DNA from: an uncultured Candidatus Poseidoniales archaeon
GTDB taxonomy: Archaea > Thermoplasmatota > Poseidoniia > Poseidoniales > Poseidoniaceae
Direction: 5' to 3'
Length of the DNA: 64,000 nucleotides
Assembly: GCA_905182125.1 (NCBI GenBank)
Contig: CAJJAV010000012.1
Location: 1 to 64,000, forward strand
Shown here: positions 35,501 through 43,329 of the stretch, one piece after another
Layout: the number at the start of each line of letters is the position of its first letter
How positions within the stretch are numbered: position 1 is the stretch's first letter
Program-made: the position numbers and the translations under genes
Notes under the pieces: generated by a model
The model's input: the letters and a program-made list of their open reading frames with translations, nothing else
Database searches by the model: none
What the model was told of the DNA's origin: nothing

Positions 35501-35537
35501 GATCGAATACGCCCGAACCCGAAGGTTCTGGGCTTAA
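32502..35537 (+). CDS. lhr: Lhr-family superfamily 2 helicase
   Basis: 1011 residues. Helicase motifs are in order: Q-like TPVQTAALPEL, Walker A APTGSGKT (about residues 46-53), ITPLRALNRDV, TTPETFQ, Walker B DEVH (about 151-154), LSATVGNP, then VFVNSRNDAETIANRL, SSLELGIDVGKI and QRVGRADH. The long Lhr C-terminal region follows. Near the end, CLRCKNIRRF...CSKC could be a zinc ribbon and GRGVGEATAQRLLRKV a helix-hairpin-helix. Lhr proteins translocate on single-stranded DNA and unwind forks or hybrids in repair. The last bases overlap the convergent PLC-like gene by 4. ATG 32502 has a GGTGGGGAG stretch just upstream. Confidence 0.87.
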   Translation: MSGVFSILDKRLADSLQERGWVPTPVQTAALPELCAGEDRIIIAPTGSGKTLTAVLPVLHRCLSEAWDPLAILYITPLRALNRDVDRRLEEIAGAVGLKVGLRHGDTTQSERARQTRKPPHLLVTTPETFQLMFTGKNLRKLLGSVRAVIIDEVHDLAASERGWQLSLGLARLEALSGRTVQRIGLSATVGNPEAVAKWLSPKRGEAIIAMGDRSTEITVECAQPLAEDEVGGIELGVTPRVHASFRRLIQVLRTEPPCLVFVNSRNDAETIANRLQKMAPDVQIGVHHGSLAAETRQDMEDRLRAGDLAGLVCTSSLELGIDVGKIQRIVQVKSPRSVDRMLQRVGRADHRLGGVGRGHLLAWDADEIAEGAVVARRAMCGEIEPVEWRDRPKTVVANQLVLMAHSHNAVPIDTATEIIGNASQFQGWNRHDTEAILKVLADSWIIRHTPDPKEVPWYRWPAKVYALAQAEALAKKLTLPEERPRYNVPDEEISKEIKSLEVPVPELFAKGWFSTAGRTRQWVSNHLSMIPDKQSYRVRDAVTRRTLGNVDEAFVLSLNDSGEDDDGHRRQFVMAGRTWMIIDADPEQSELLVTPVSDQANAPQWVGELPPVPKAIARDIGRLRHLVAEDLGLYESDLEDTSDAIDVNALFADRNSTLREHPIDDEALGLMAETITNHIEATGVLATDRKMTIEERDDAIVINSCHGSRINEALGHFLMAMASTKTGKWGRLVNEPTRISLQTGDIHAEHIVGWLKETPPDALQGLLSVTLPNSRQVRWRFAQVAKTFGILRHGVDPRKINLQALLRKYRGTVVMEEVLDKLFHERMDVLGARDVLHAIQTGLIVIEVSASGPMGVSNRSSRDLLLPNWDNAAVREKLKTRLINERAVLCCLRCKNIRRFRVARFNEIKDIKRCSKCSGTMLACAREGMQTMLEGWVASEDEKDQGRMMKNAAIVQNRGYEAVVCLMGRGVGEATAQRLLRKVQRNNMEGLLEAIHNAEIEYARTRRFWA

Positions 35538-36484
35538 ACGGGCGATTCCATCTGGTTGATGGCGAGGGCTGCGGCCACGACATCGCCGTCTTCCCACCAG
35601 TCAACAGCAATGAAGGTCGGCCGCTTTCCATGCTGAATCCAGCAATCGGTTGCCCGTTCAATCAAGAAATCGACGTCATTCGCTTCAGATCCACGGCTCG
35701 GGTCTGAAAGACCAAGAGGACCTCGCAACCAGTTGTTCATGTGATAGACTTCCTGCTCAGGGTCACCACGAAGAGGGTCGCAATTCATGTCCTCCGTGTT
35801 TTCTTCTGCAAAATTGGTCGTCCAACTGTGGGTAAGGAAGTCATGAATCCAAGGATGAGCCAAATCGGGCCCCTGTTCCCAGAAAACAACAAGCGGTGTC
35901 TGTTCAGCGATCAATTCGCCCAGCGTTGGCCAGGGGTCGTTCATGGAATGAACAAACGCAAGGTCGTACATTGCTGCATTCTCAAACACAGTCTTGAGGT
36001 GATCTGGTTGAACATAGTTCTCAACCAGCAAGGTTACCACATCGTTTGGAGAGCCATCCATAAGTCCTTTCAGCTGAGACAACCAAGACTCTGCGTCTAC
36101 ATTTCCATAGGTGCAGGGGCTGAAGCCACGATCATCATCGCCATGGCAGAGACGGACGGTTTCAACGCGCTCATCACCAAGGTTTTCGTAATGGGTATCG
36201 ATCATGAACGCTCGCATTCCGGCGTTCCATTGTGCCAGCAAACCGGTTTGATGGTTCGCAGCTGGATAGAAAATACCGTCATCGTGGGTCGAAAAGGCAT
36301 TGTGGGTTTCGGGGAAGGTGACTTCATCATACATTCGAGCGCACAAGACGACTAAGCCATTGCATGCATTTTCATCCACCATTGGTGCGTCGTCTTCCGC
36401 CGTGTTAAGGGGCACAGTGGGTGTAACACATCCGGACATCAGCAGCAGGGCGGTGAGGCACAGCACCCGCGCACAACCCTGCAT
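35534..36484 (-). CDS. PI-PLC X-domain-like phosphodiesterase lipoprotein
   Basis: 316 residues. The start MQGCARVLCLTALLLMSGC is a lipoprotein signal with Cys19 as lipid attachment site. The mature part has the phosphatidylinositol-phospholipase C layout: FPETHNAF with His61, GMRAFMIDTHYE, RLCHGDDD with His114 (the two histidines of general acid/base catalysis), then LKGLMDGSPNDVVTLLVENY, and a C-terminal FIAVDWW strand. Similar secreted bacterial enzymes act on phosphoinositol or glycosyl phosphodiesters; the archaeal substrate is unknown. It is tail-to-tail with lhr, overlapping by 4 bases. Confidence 0.72.
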   Translation of the reverse strand: MQGCARVLCLTALLLMSGCVTPTVPLNTAEDDAPMVDENACNGLVVLCARMYDEVTFPETHNAFSTHDDGIFYPAANHQTGLLAQWNAGMRAFMIDTHYENLGDERVETVRLCHGDDDRGFSPCTYGNVDAESWLSQLKGLMDGSPNDVVTLLVENYVQPDHLKTVFENAAMYDLAFVHSMNDPWPTLGELIAEQTPLVVFWEQGPDLAHPWIHDFLTHSWTTNFAEENTEDMNCDPLRGDPEQEVYHMNNWLRGPLGLSDPSRGSEANDVDFLIERATDCWIQHGKRPTFIAVDWWEDGDVVAAALAINQMESPV

Positions 36485-36531
36485 GAACCGTCCTTTGGCT
36501 ATGGGTGCATGAAACCCTCGGTTGGAAGGGC

Positions 36532-36981
36532 TCAGACCGGTTGGTCGACTGTTCGAACGACCAAACCAGCTTCCAAGAGCATACCATTCGAAGTTTCAAA
36601 GTCATCCAACCAGCGTTCAGGAATGTTCACTGGCGTTGGATAAACGACCTCTTTGATTCCTGCCTGGATGAGGGAGCGAGCGCATCTCGAACATGGAGGC
36701 CACGTCACAAAAGCACTGCTGCCTTTGAGTGAAACCCCGATGCGGGCGGCATGCATGATGGCGTTTTCTTCAGCGTGACAGATCAATGGATACTTTTTTT
36801 CTCGGTTGGTCAAACGTTCGTTATCGTCGCTTATACCACGCGGGAAGCCATTGAAGCCTGTCGAACGGATTTCCCGATCTTCACCGACGACGACACAACC
36901 AACCTTTGTCGATGGATCTTTGCTCCACCCGGAGAGGTGCTTGGCCAGGTCAAGAAAACGCTGATCCCACTTGTTGCTCAT
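36532..36981 (-). CDS. Deoxycytidylate (dCMP) deaminase
   Basis: 149 residues, typical for the family. The zinc site is formed by His69 and the catalytic Glu71 in CHAEENAI and by Cys97/Cys100 in PPCSRC. The NGFPRGISDDNERL loop (residues about 44-57) is typical of dCMP deaminases rather than cytidine or guanine deaminases. It makes dUMP for thymidylate synthesis. ATG 36981 starts the conserved MSNKWDQRFLDLA; the longer frame enters the folC gene. It lies 34 bases downstream of folC, which provides folate cofactors for the same thymidylate step, a sensible operon. Confidence 0.88.
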   Translation of the reverse strand: MSNKWDQRFLDLAKHLSGWSKDPSTKVGCVVVGEDREIRSTGFNGFPRGISDDNERLTNREKKYPLICHAEENAIMHAARIGVSLKGSSAFVTWPPCSRCARSLIQAGIKEVVYPTPVNIPERWLDDFETSNGMLLEAGLVVRTVDQPV

Positions 36982-37015
36982 TGGCTCACCAACCCGCTCA
37001 CAGCGGTGCTTGCTA

Positions 37016-38320
37016 TCATTGCTTCGCCAGCAACGACAGGTGTTCATCGCTGGTGTGTCCGAAGCATTCAAGCAAATTCCCTTGCAAGTAAAGAGAACCT
37101 AGGCTGATGATCAGTCCAACACTCTCTGGGGTTTGGGTCGAGAAGTATTCGACAGCATCGCTTGGCAGGGCGATTGCTCTGACTGTGCTGCAAGGCCATG
37201 TTAGTGCGTGTAAAGTGGCATTCGGAACAGCAGGGTATCGGCCCCCTTGGGGTTCAGTGAGCACAATTTTTCGGGGTGGATAACGTGCACAAAGGGACAT
37301 GAGAGGTTGGCAGAAAGTGGTAAGATCATGTTGGGGAGAGGTGCCAAAGAGGAGACTCCAACCTGGCCCTCCATCTTCGGATGTGGCTTTGATGCGCTGT
37401 TCCAGTTGGGCAAGAACCCGTTGCAACCCTGAAGGATTGTGTGCTGCGTCCAACAGGTAGGGATGCGAACCTGATGCTTGTGAAGAGATGTCTTGGAAAC
37501 GGGCAGGCCAATTGACTTGAGAGTAGGCTGTTTCCAAACTGTCCCTCGGCAAGCCGACAGCAGCAAACAGCGCATCTGCCAGCACCAAAGCCTCCCTGCG
37601 TACCGATGTCGATGCATCGATTGTGACGAAGGTCTCAAACGCCTTCCCGGGTGTTTCTCCAAGTTCGGTTTGACCCGCCATGGTGACTTCACCAAGCAGG
37701 GCTTGTTCAACCAATGTGTCCTCAGGATATCGCAAAATGATAGGGCAGCCCGGTCGAGCAATCGCCGCTTTTTCTCGAGCAATTTGGGCCAAGTCATCGC
37801 CCAATATATCACGGTGTTCGGTGCTGATTGAGGTGACCAGTGAAGCGGTTGCTGGACCGGACCTTGTGGCATCTTTTCGCCCCCCTAATCCAGTTTCAAG
37901 TATCAGGACGTCAACGTTGGAGTTGCTGGCGCATTGCATTGCGGCTAGGTATGTGACTTCAAAAAAAGTCAAACCTACTTCTGGATGAACAATCGAGGCG
38001 CTGTGAACCGCCAGCAAAGCCCTTTCAAACTCTTCAGAACCAACGGGAACACCGTTCACCCGAATTCGTTCCTCAACTCGAATCAAATGCGGTGAAGAAA
38101 AGAGCAGGTTGGGGATGTTCGAAATCGTCAGAGAACCGGCCATTAAAGCGCAAACTGTGCCCTTTCCGTTGCTTCCTGCAACATGGAGGATGTGCGCTGG
38201 TCTGTGGGGCAATTGAAGGCGATCGAGGACGGTCTTCGTGTGCTTAAGGCCAAGCGCCATTCCGCGCTTTTTTGTGGCTTCGAGCCAAGCCATTACATCG
38301 CTCAATCCAAACCCCCTCAT
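37016..38320 (-). CDS. folC: Folylpolyglutamate / dihydrofolate synthase
   Basis: 434 residues. The Mur-ligase-type P-loop AGSNGKGT (about residues 46-53), the SPHLIRVEERIRVNG segment, TFFEVTYLAAM, LETGLGGRKDATR and STEHRDILGDDLAQIAREKAAI are all present, and LLDAAHNPSGL begins the C-terminal domain. The enzyme adds glutamate to (dihydro)folate using ATP. The start at ATG 38320 gives the MRGFGLSDVMAWL opening. Divergent from the presenilin-type protease across 120 bases that contain a G/C-rich palindrome. Confidence 0.87.
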   Translation of the reverse strand: MRGFGLSDVMAWLEATKKRGMALGLKHTKTVLDRLQLPHRPAHILHVAGSNGKGTVCALMAGSLTISNIPNLLFSSPHLIRVEERIRVNGVPVGSEEFERALLAVHSASIVHPEVGLTFFEVTYLAAMQCASNSNVDVLILETGLGGRKDATRSGPATASLVTSISTEHRDILGDDLAQIAREKAAIARPGCPIILRYPEDTLVEQALLGEVTMAGQTELGETPGKAFETFVTIDASTSVRREALVLADALFAAVGLPRDSLETAYSQVNWPARFQDISSQASGSHPYLLDAAHNPSGLQRVLAQLEQRIKATSEDGGPGWSLLFGTSPQHDLTTFCQPLMSLCARYPPRKIVLTEPQGGRYPAVPNATLHALTWPCSTVRAIALPSDAVEYFSTQTPESVGLIISLGSLYLQGNLLECFGHTSDEHLSLLAKQ

Positions 38321-38378
38321 GCTGCTCGACACCGCCTTTGGTGAATAGCCTCTTGCTTTGTCCTGACAAGCAGTTTAT

Positions 38379-38395
38379 CGCCCCCGTAGGGGGCG
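38379..38395. promoter_or_regulatory. Perfect 7-bp GC palindrome between folC and the presenilin-type gene
   Basis: CGCCCCC and GGGGGCG flank three bases in the 120-base divergent gap. It could be an operator serving either gene or a stable hairpin in the leader of the protease transcript, whose ATG lies 45 bases on. Symmetry is observed, function inferred. Confidence 0.4.
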
Positions 38396-38440
38396 TTGAG
38401 ATACACCATACTGATATGCAAACGCGAACTCCGAGTTCAC

Positions 38441-40645
38441 ATGAGCGAACAAAAGATGCCCTCCACCCCCTCGAAAAAGGTGTCAAAAGAATTCGAGGCT
38501 GTTCAAGCCGAACTTCGGCGAGAGGACAGCCTGTTTTACCTCATGAAGGAACAGATGGTTTCCATGCTTGGTATGGTGGGCATGTTCATCCTAACCATTG
38601 CCATATCGCTGTTTATTCGCCCGTGGTATGACGTCGCTGGTCTGCATGCATTTGGCGAATCCGGTGCTACCCAAGTGCGGTACATCGCTCTTGAATTGGT
38701 CATGATCTTCATTTTTACTGCCTGTATCTTGGCCCTCGCCAAATACAAGAAAGACTGGGTGATCAAATACGGAATCATGGGCGTATTAGCCCTTGCCTTG
38801 ATGTATTCAACCGTTCCATTGGCTCACATGGTCATGATTGACCTCGACTCGGAACCGTACGCTGTTGAGACAACTGAAACATACGATGCATCTCTGCTCG
38901 GGCATGCGGGACTTGACGGGCACCTCATGACCCAATTGACGGGTGGATCCGGTACATGGGGCGACAACATCAGCTTCTACCAGGGCCACAACATGTCCAC
39001 TGGCACTCCAGCATGGACCAACAGCCATGAACGCTATCCTGCAGGGGACGGCGACCGTATTCAAGCCACGATCGATGATGATGTGTTCACCTTTGCCAAC
39101 GGTGCATGGGTGTGGTACGTCGATGCCGAGACCGGAGAAACGATCGATTCCTTCGCATGCCACGAATTTGCAACAAATGAAGACGGTGAAAACTACTCGC
39201 AAATCCTCCCCGAAATTGGTACTGCATGCATGCTTGCCTTCCATACGAATGGAGGCATGTACATCGTTGATGAGGGGAATTTCCTTCACCGCTTCAACAC
39301 CTTTGAAGACAGCCCTGGACTGATGGTCAAGCAAGCAACATGGCGACTTCCTATCGGCCTTGATGCGCACATGGCGACCCTTCACGCCGAAGTAATTGCA
39401 GAGGATAAAGTGATGATTGCCGCGCCAAACATGGCCGTTGTCCTCTTGCTCGAAGAAACCGCACCAGCCTTCGATCTAAACCTCCCTGAAGTCGACAACT
39501 TCGCCACGGTGTTGTTCCAACACAACGCTACGAGCAACATCACTTCAGCTGACTTCGGCCTCTCGCCCTGGTCGAATTCAACCCTTGAAACTCAAACCTC
39601 GACTGAGGGGTTGATCCTCTTGGGTGAGGAGAATGGCGATGTTCGAGGATTCGAATGGAACGCAACTCTTGATACAGCCTTCTCCGAACAATCTGGGATG
39701 AAGTTGCTTGGTTTCGGAGACTCCATCCAATCAGTTCGCCTTTCCGACCGAGATGCTTCAGGCTACACGGACTTGCTCATCACCACTCAAGATCAAGCAC
39801 ATTGGTTGTGGACAACTTCACTTTTAGACAAAATTAGTCTGGATGTCAAAGACGGTTTCCAAACAGGATGGTTTTCCATGGATGATGACGGAGCAACCCA
39901 CTTCAACGCAATGTATGCGAACGGGGTTCAGTCGGTTGAAACTGGCGTAATCACGCCAGAGATGGATATTGTGAGTGGAATTCAAATGTACGATGTACCG
40001 CTTGCTCTTGGTGTTCTTGTCGCACTCGTTTTGATGGTGCTCTTGTACCTTCACAGCGAATGGTACGTCGTCAACACCGTCGGAGTTCTCGTTGGTTCAG
40101 GTGTCATCGTGATGCTTGGAGTGGCGTTTGTACCGACCCTGATCATCGTGTTCATGATCGCTGCAGCAATCTATGATGCTTGGGCCGTGTATAAGTCAAA
40201 GCACATGCTCGATTTAGCCGATACCATGATCAATTTGCGGCTTCCAATTCTCCTTGTTGCACCTCAAGAAAAAGGATACTCCTTTGTTGAAGAGACCACA
40301 TCAATGCGAGGCAAGAACGCACCTCCCGCTCCACCGAGTAAGAACGCTCAGAAGAAAAAGAAGAAGGGCAAGAACGCTATGTTCATGGGTCTTGGCGACG
40401 TTATTTTCCCAGGTATGCTGGTCCTTTCCGCTGCGCAGTGGCTTGACCACAGCGGTGCTTTTGCAGTAGCCATTTCTACCCTCATCGGTGGTATCGTCGG
40501 CTATTTTGCACTGATGACTTATGTCGCCCGTGGCAAGGCACAAGCTGGCCTACCACTCCTCAATGGTGGTTCGATTCTTGGTTACATCATCGGCGGCTAC
40601 ATCTTCGTTGGTTCAGCGATTTTTGAATTTGGAATTTCGTTCTGA
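38441..40645 (+). CDS. Presenilin/SPP-type GxGD aspartyl protease with large ectodomain
   Basis: 734 residues. The catalytic core is C-terminal: Asp579 in the helix AAAIYDAWAVYKS, Asp653 in FMGLGDVIFPG, and the PAL-like motif at Pro705 (GLPLLNGG). These are the three signatures of presenilin, signal peptide peptidase and archaeal PSH. Helices 1-3 lie at about residues 40-130. A roughly 390-residue soluble segment (about 131-520), with SVRLSDRDASGYTDLLI resembling a beta-propeller blade, is inserted before helix 4. A Lys/Pro-rich cytoplasmic loop separates the two catalytic helices. PSH enzymes cut within membrane helices. The ectodomain may gate or recognise substrates. ATG 38441 is chosen over the unsupported upstream 15 codons. 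Confidence 0.8.
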   Translation: MSEQKMPSTPSKKVSKEFEAVQAELRREDSLFYLMKEQMVSMLGMVGMFILTIAISLFIRPWYDVAGLHAFGESGATQVRYIALELVMIFIFTACILALAKYKKDWVIKYGIMGVLALALMYSTVPLAHMVMIDLDSEPYAVETTETYDASLLGHAGLDGHLMTQLTGGSGTWGDNISFYQGHNMSTGTPAWTNSHERYPAGDGDRIQATIDDDVFTFANGAWVWYVDAETGETIDSFACHEFATNEDGENYSQILPEIGTACMLAFHTNGGMYIVDEGNFLHRFNTFEDSPGLMVKQATWRLPIGLDAHMATLHAEVIAEDKVMIAAPNMAVVLLLEETAPAFDLNLPEVDNFATVLFQHNATSNITSADFGLSPWSNSTLETQTSTEGLILLGEENGDVRGFEWNATLDTAFSEQSGMKLLGFGDSIQSVRLSDRDASGYTDLLITTQDQAHWLWTTSLLDKISLDVKDGFQTGWFSMDDDGATHFNAMYANGVQSVETGVITPEMDIVSGIQMYDVPLALGVLVALVLMVLLYLHSEWYVVNTVGVLVGSGVIVMLGVAFVPTLIIVFMIAAAIYDAWAVYKSKHMLDLADTMINLRLPILLVAPQEKGYSFVEETTSMRGKNAPPAPPSKNAQKKKKKGKNAMFMGLGDVIFPGMLVLSAAQWLDHSGAFAVAISTLIGGIVGYFALMTYVARGKAQAGLPLLNGGSILGYIIGGYIFVGSAIFEFGISF

Positions 40646-40656
40646 GGTGATTTAGT

Positions 40657-41949
40657 ATGCTCGACATCAACATGTTCCGAACAACGCCTGAAATGATCCG
40701 TAAGGACCACGACAAGCGTGGTATCCCTCACGATCACATCGACAAGGTCATTGAGTTGGATCAAACATGGATCAACCTTCAACACGAGACAAACCAACTG
40801 CGTGCAACAAAAAACACTGCTGCGCGTGGCATTGGAGCAGCAAAGAAATCAGGTGATCAAGCCGCTGCACAGCGAATATTGGCAGAGGTTGCTGACTTAG
40901 GGGCTCAAATTACCGAACTTGAAAAACAAACAGAGGAAGCCATAGCAGAGCGGGATCGACTCCGAATGCGCATCCCAAATATCCTGCATGAGGACGTTCC
41001 TGTAGGAGCTGATGAATCTGGCAACACCGTCCACAGCGTGCACGGTGTAAAACCAGAGTTCACTTTTGATGCACGCACTCATAACGAGCTCATTGAGATG
41101 AACAAATGGGTCGACCTCAAGCGTGCTGCGAAAATTGCTGGCAGTCGCTTCTTCTTCCTGAAAGGAGACCTTGCGAGGTTAGAACTCGCTCTTCAGCAGT
41201 ACGCAGTTGACTTTATTCGAGCACGCGGTTACACCTTCGTTCAACCACCCCTCATGATGAACCGAGAGGCGTATGAAGGCGTCACAGACCTCGCAGACTT
41301 TGAAACCGTGATGTACGGTGTGGAGCCAGACAACTTCTACATGATCGCAACAGCAGAACACCCCTTGACGGCGATGTTCATGAATGAAACAATTCCTGAG
41401 GCTGACCTTCCCCTTCGAATCGTCGGTGTCTCACCGTGCTTCCGCAGGGAAGTCGGCTCCCATGGTCAATCCGACATGGGCATCTGGCGAGTTCACCAAT
41501 TCACCAAAATCGAACAGATCATCATTGCAAAACCAGAACAATCGTGGGCATTGCAGGAAGAACTGCTCCAGAATTGCGTCGATTTGTGGGACGCTCTTGG
41601 AATGCATTACGAAGTTGTCAACATCTGTACGGGTGACATGGGAACTGTCGCAGCTCGCAAGTACGATCTTGAAGCATGGATTCCAGGTGCACATCAGTAC
41701 AAAGAAATTGTATCATGTTCGAACTGCACAGACTACCAAGCCAACCGATTGCAGATCCGTTATGGCCAGCCAGGGCACGCCTCCCAGCCGATTGCTCACA
41801 CTCTAAACTCGACCGCAGTCGCCACTTCTCGGGCCTTGGTCGCGATCATGGAACAGAATCAACGAGAGGATGGGCGCGTGAATGTACCTGATGTCCTTCA
41901 ACCATTGATGGGCGGCCAAACCGTACTCGAACCTTGTCAATGGGGCTAA
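40657..41949 (+). CDS. serS: Seryl-tRNA synthetase (common, bacterial/eukaryotic-like type)
   Basis: 430 residues. An N-terminal coiled coil (about residues 28-100) binds the long variable arm of tRNA-Ser. Class II motifs are present: motif 2 SPCFRREVGSHGQSDMGIWRVHQF and motif 3 NSTAVATSRALVAIMEQNQ. TAEHPLTAMF and EIVSCSNCTDYQANR complete the active site. It is the common type, not the zinc-dependent methanogen type. A GAGGTGATTT ribosome site lies just before ATG 40657, 11 bases after the protease stop, so the two are probably co-transcribed. Confidence 0.95.
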   Translation: MLDINMFRTTPEMIRKDHDKRGIPHDHIDKVIELDQTWINLQHETNQLRATKNTAARGIGAAKKSGDQAAAQRILAEVADLGAQITELEKQTEEAIAERDRLRMRIPNILHEDVPVGADESGNTVHSVHGVKPEFTFDARTHNELIEMNKWVDLKRAAKIAGSRFFFLKGDLARLELALQQYAVDFIRARGYTFVQPPLMMNREAYEGVTDLADFETVMYGVEPDNFYMIATAEHPLTAMFMNETIPEADLPLRIVGVSPCFRREVGSHGQSDMGIWRVHQFTKIEQIIIAKPEQSWALQEELLQNCVDLWDALGMHYEVVNICTGDMGTVAARKYDLEAWIPGAHQYKEIVSCSNCTDYQANRLQIRYGQPGHASQPIAHTLNSTAVATSRALVAIMEQNQREDGRVNVPDVLQPLMGGQTVLEPCQWG

Positions 41950-41988
41950 GCGAGCGGTTTGATATACCGTTGAGGGCTTCTTACTTTG

Positions 41989-42870
41989 ATGGCGGAAGAT
42001 GAATCGACCCTGTATTTTGGATACGGCTCCAACCTTGACATCGATGATTGGAACATCTGGTGCGAGGAAAAGGGGGTTGACCCGTCTGGCATTGTCGAAC
42101 TTGGACCGTGCTGGTTGCCTGATCATCGATTGAAATTCCACTATCGTTCGTTCCGAAGGGAAGGGGGGGCTGCAGATGTGATCCCTGCTGGATGCGGACA
42201 TGCAGTGCCTGGTGTTCTGTTTTCTTTGACTGAGAATGCTCTTGCCAACATGGACCGTAAAGAAGGCCATCCAAACACATACCGAAGAACAACCGTGAAC
42301 GTCATTCTACCTGACGGGGCTTCAACTGAAGCCATCACTTATCGACTTCAACCTGCCAAACAAGGCGAATATGTACCGCCAACATCGTATTATGTCAGCC
42401 TTATTGAAGGGGGGCTTAACAAAAGAAAACTTCCAATTGGAGATTTAAAAAACGCAATTGAAAACTCCGACTATTCATACCCCGTAAAGCATCTCTTTGT
42501 CTATGGTACATTGATGCAAGATCAAGTGCGCTACGAAACCTTGAGACAGCACACCACAGAAGGCCATCGGAACGCACATGCCCCGGGTACACTGTATCAC
42601 CTGGGTGCTTACCCTGGCATGCTAACGCAACCTGAAGGACGCGTTTTGGGCGAAGTACATGAACTAAGTAACGTATTTCTCGGTCTGCAATCGCTTGATC
42701 GTGTCGAAGGCTTCTATGGATTTGATTCCACAGATTCGTTGTTCCAACGCACACTTATGGAAATCGAAGTTGCTGGCGAGAAGGCTTGGGCGTGGACCTA
42801 CATTTACAACGGTACCATGGACGACGCTGTCGTTCTAGCCTCTGGAGATTGGCGAACTGCCAACTCATGA
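41989..42870 (+). CDS. Tandem gamma-glutamylcyclotransferase-fold protein
   Basis: 293 residues made of two copies of the same fold. Copy 1 (about 1-140) has YFGYGSNL (the phosphate-loop-like YGSN) and the candidate catalytic Glu92 in MDRKEGHPNTY. Copy 2 (about 163-290) has FVYGTLM and Glu239 in LDRVEGFYGF. Each copy thus keeps both key elements. The family releases 5-oxoproline from gamma-glutamyl peptides or amines; copy 1 resembles eukaryotic-type GGCT and copy 2 the shorter GGACT/YtfP type. The ATG at 41989 is preferred to the TTG just before it. Tail-to-tail overlap of 6 bases with the biotin-carrier gene. Confidence 0.78.
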   Translation: MAEDESTLYFGYGSNLDIDDWNIWCEEKGVDPSGIVELGPCWLPDHRLKFHYRSFRREGGAADVIPAGCGHAVPGVLFSLTENALANMDRKEGHPNTYRRTTVNVILPDGASTEAITYRLQPAKQGEYVPPTSYYVSLIEGGLNKRKLPIGDLKNAIENSDYSYPVKHLFVYGTLMQDQVRYETLRQHTTEGHRNAHAPGTLYHLGAYPGMLTQPEGRVLGEVHELSNVFLGLQSLDRVEGFYGFDSTDSLFQRTLMEIEVAGEKAWAWTYIYNGTMDDAVVLASGDWRTANS

Positions 42871-43329
42871 TTCTTCGAGCGCCAACAGGGCAACGCCTTG
42901 TTCGACTTGATCACCTGCACCGAAGTGTACTGCGGTGACGGTTCCATCGTTTGCAGCAACGATTCGATGTTCCATCTTCATCGCTTCAAGAACCATGAGC
43001 GTGGTCCCAGCGGACACCGATTGACCAACGTCCACAAGCACTTGCAAAACCTTCCCGGGCATTGGAGCCGTCAAGCCACCACCATCGTCGGTATCAGAAG
43101 CTCCGGGTTCAACCCGTTCCAACTTGAACGTATGACCTTGAACGTGAACCCACCATACATCGCCAACTTTGACGAGGTGAGCGAACATGACCGTGCCATC
43201 ATCGTTGAGGATACGGAGACGCCCATCAGACATGGGTGTTGCTTCAAGCGAACCGAGGTACCAAGATTCTCCTTGCCTCGCCACAGTCACCTCAATTGGC
43301 CCATCCGGACTCCTGAATTGGTGATGCAT
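42865..43329 (-). CDS. Biotin carboxyl carrier protein of methylcrotonyl-CoA carboxylase
   Basis: 154 residues. The C-terminal biotinyl domain (about 83-152) has the LEAMKMEH motif with Lys118 as biotin site. The N-terminal 75 residues (MHHQFRSPDGPIEVTVARQG, VWWVHVQGHTFKLERVE) look like the BT linker found within MccA and PccA enzymes. The start overlaps the stop of the biotin carboxylase gene (TGATG); a GTG one codon upstream is equally possible. In most bacteria this region is fused to the carboxylase, so the gene pair is a split form of one subunit. Confidence 0.85.
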   Translation of the reverse strand: MHHQFRSPDGPIEVTVARQGESWYLGSLEATPMSDGRLRILNDDGTVMFAHLVKVGDVWWVHVQGHTFKLERVEPGASDTDDGGGLTAPMPGKVLQVLVDVGQSVSAGTTLMVLEAMKMEHRIVAANDGTVTAVHFGAGDQVEQGVALLALEES

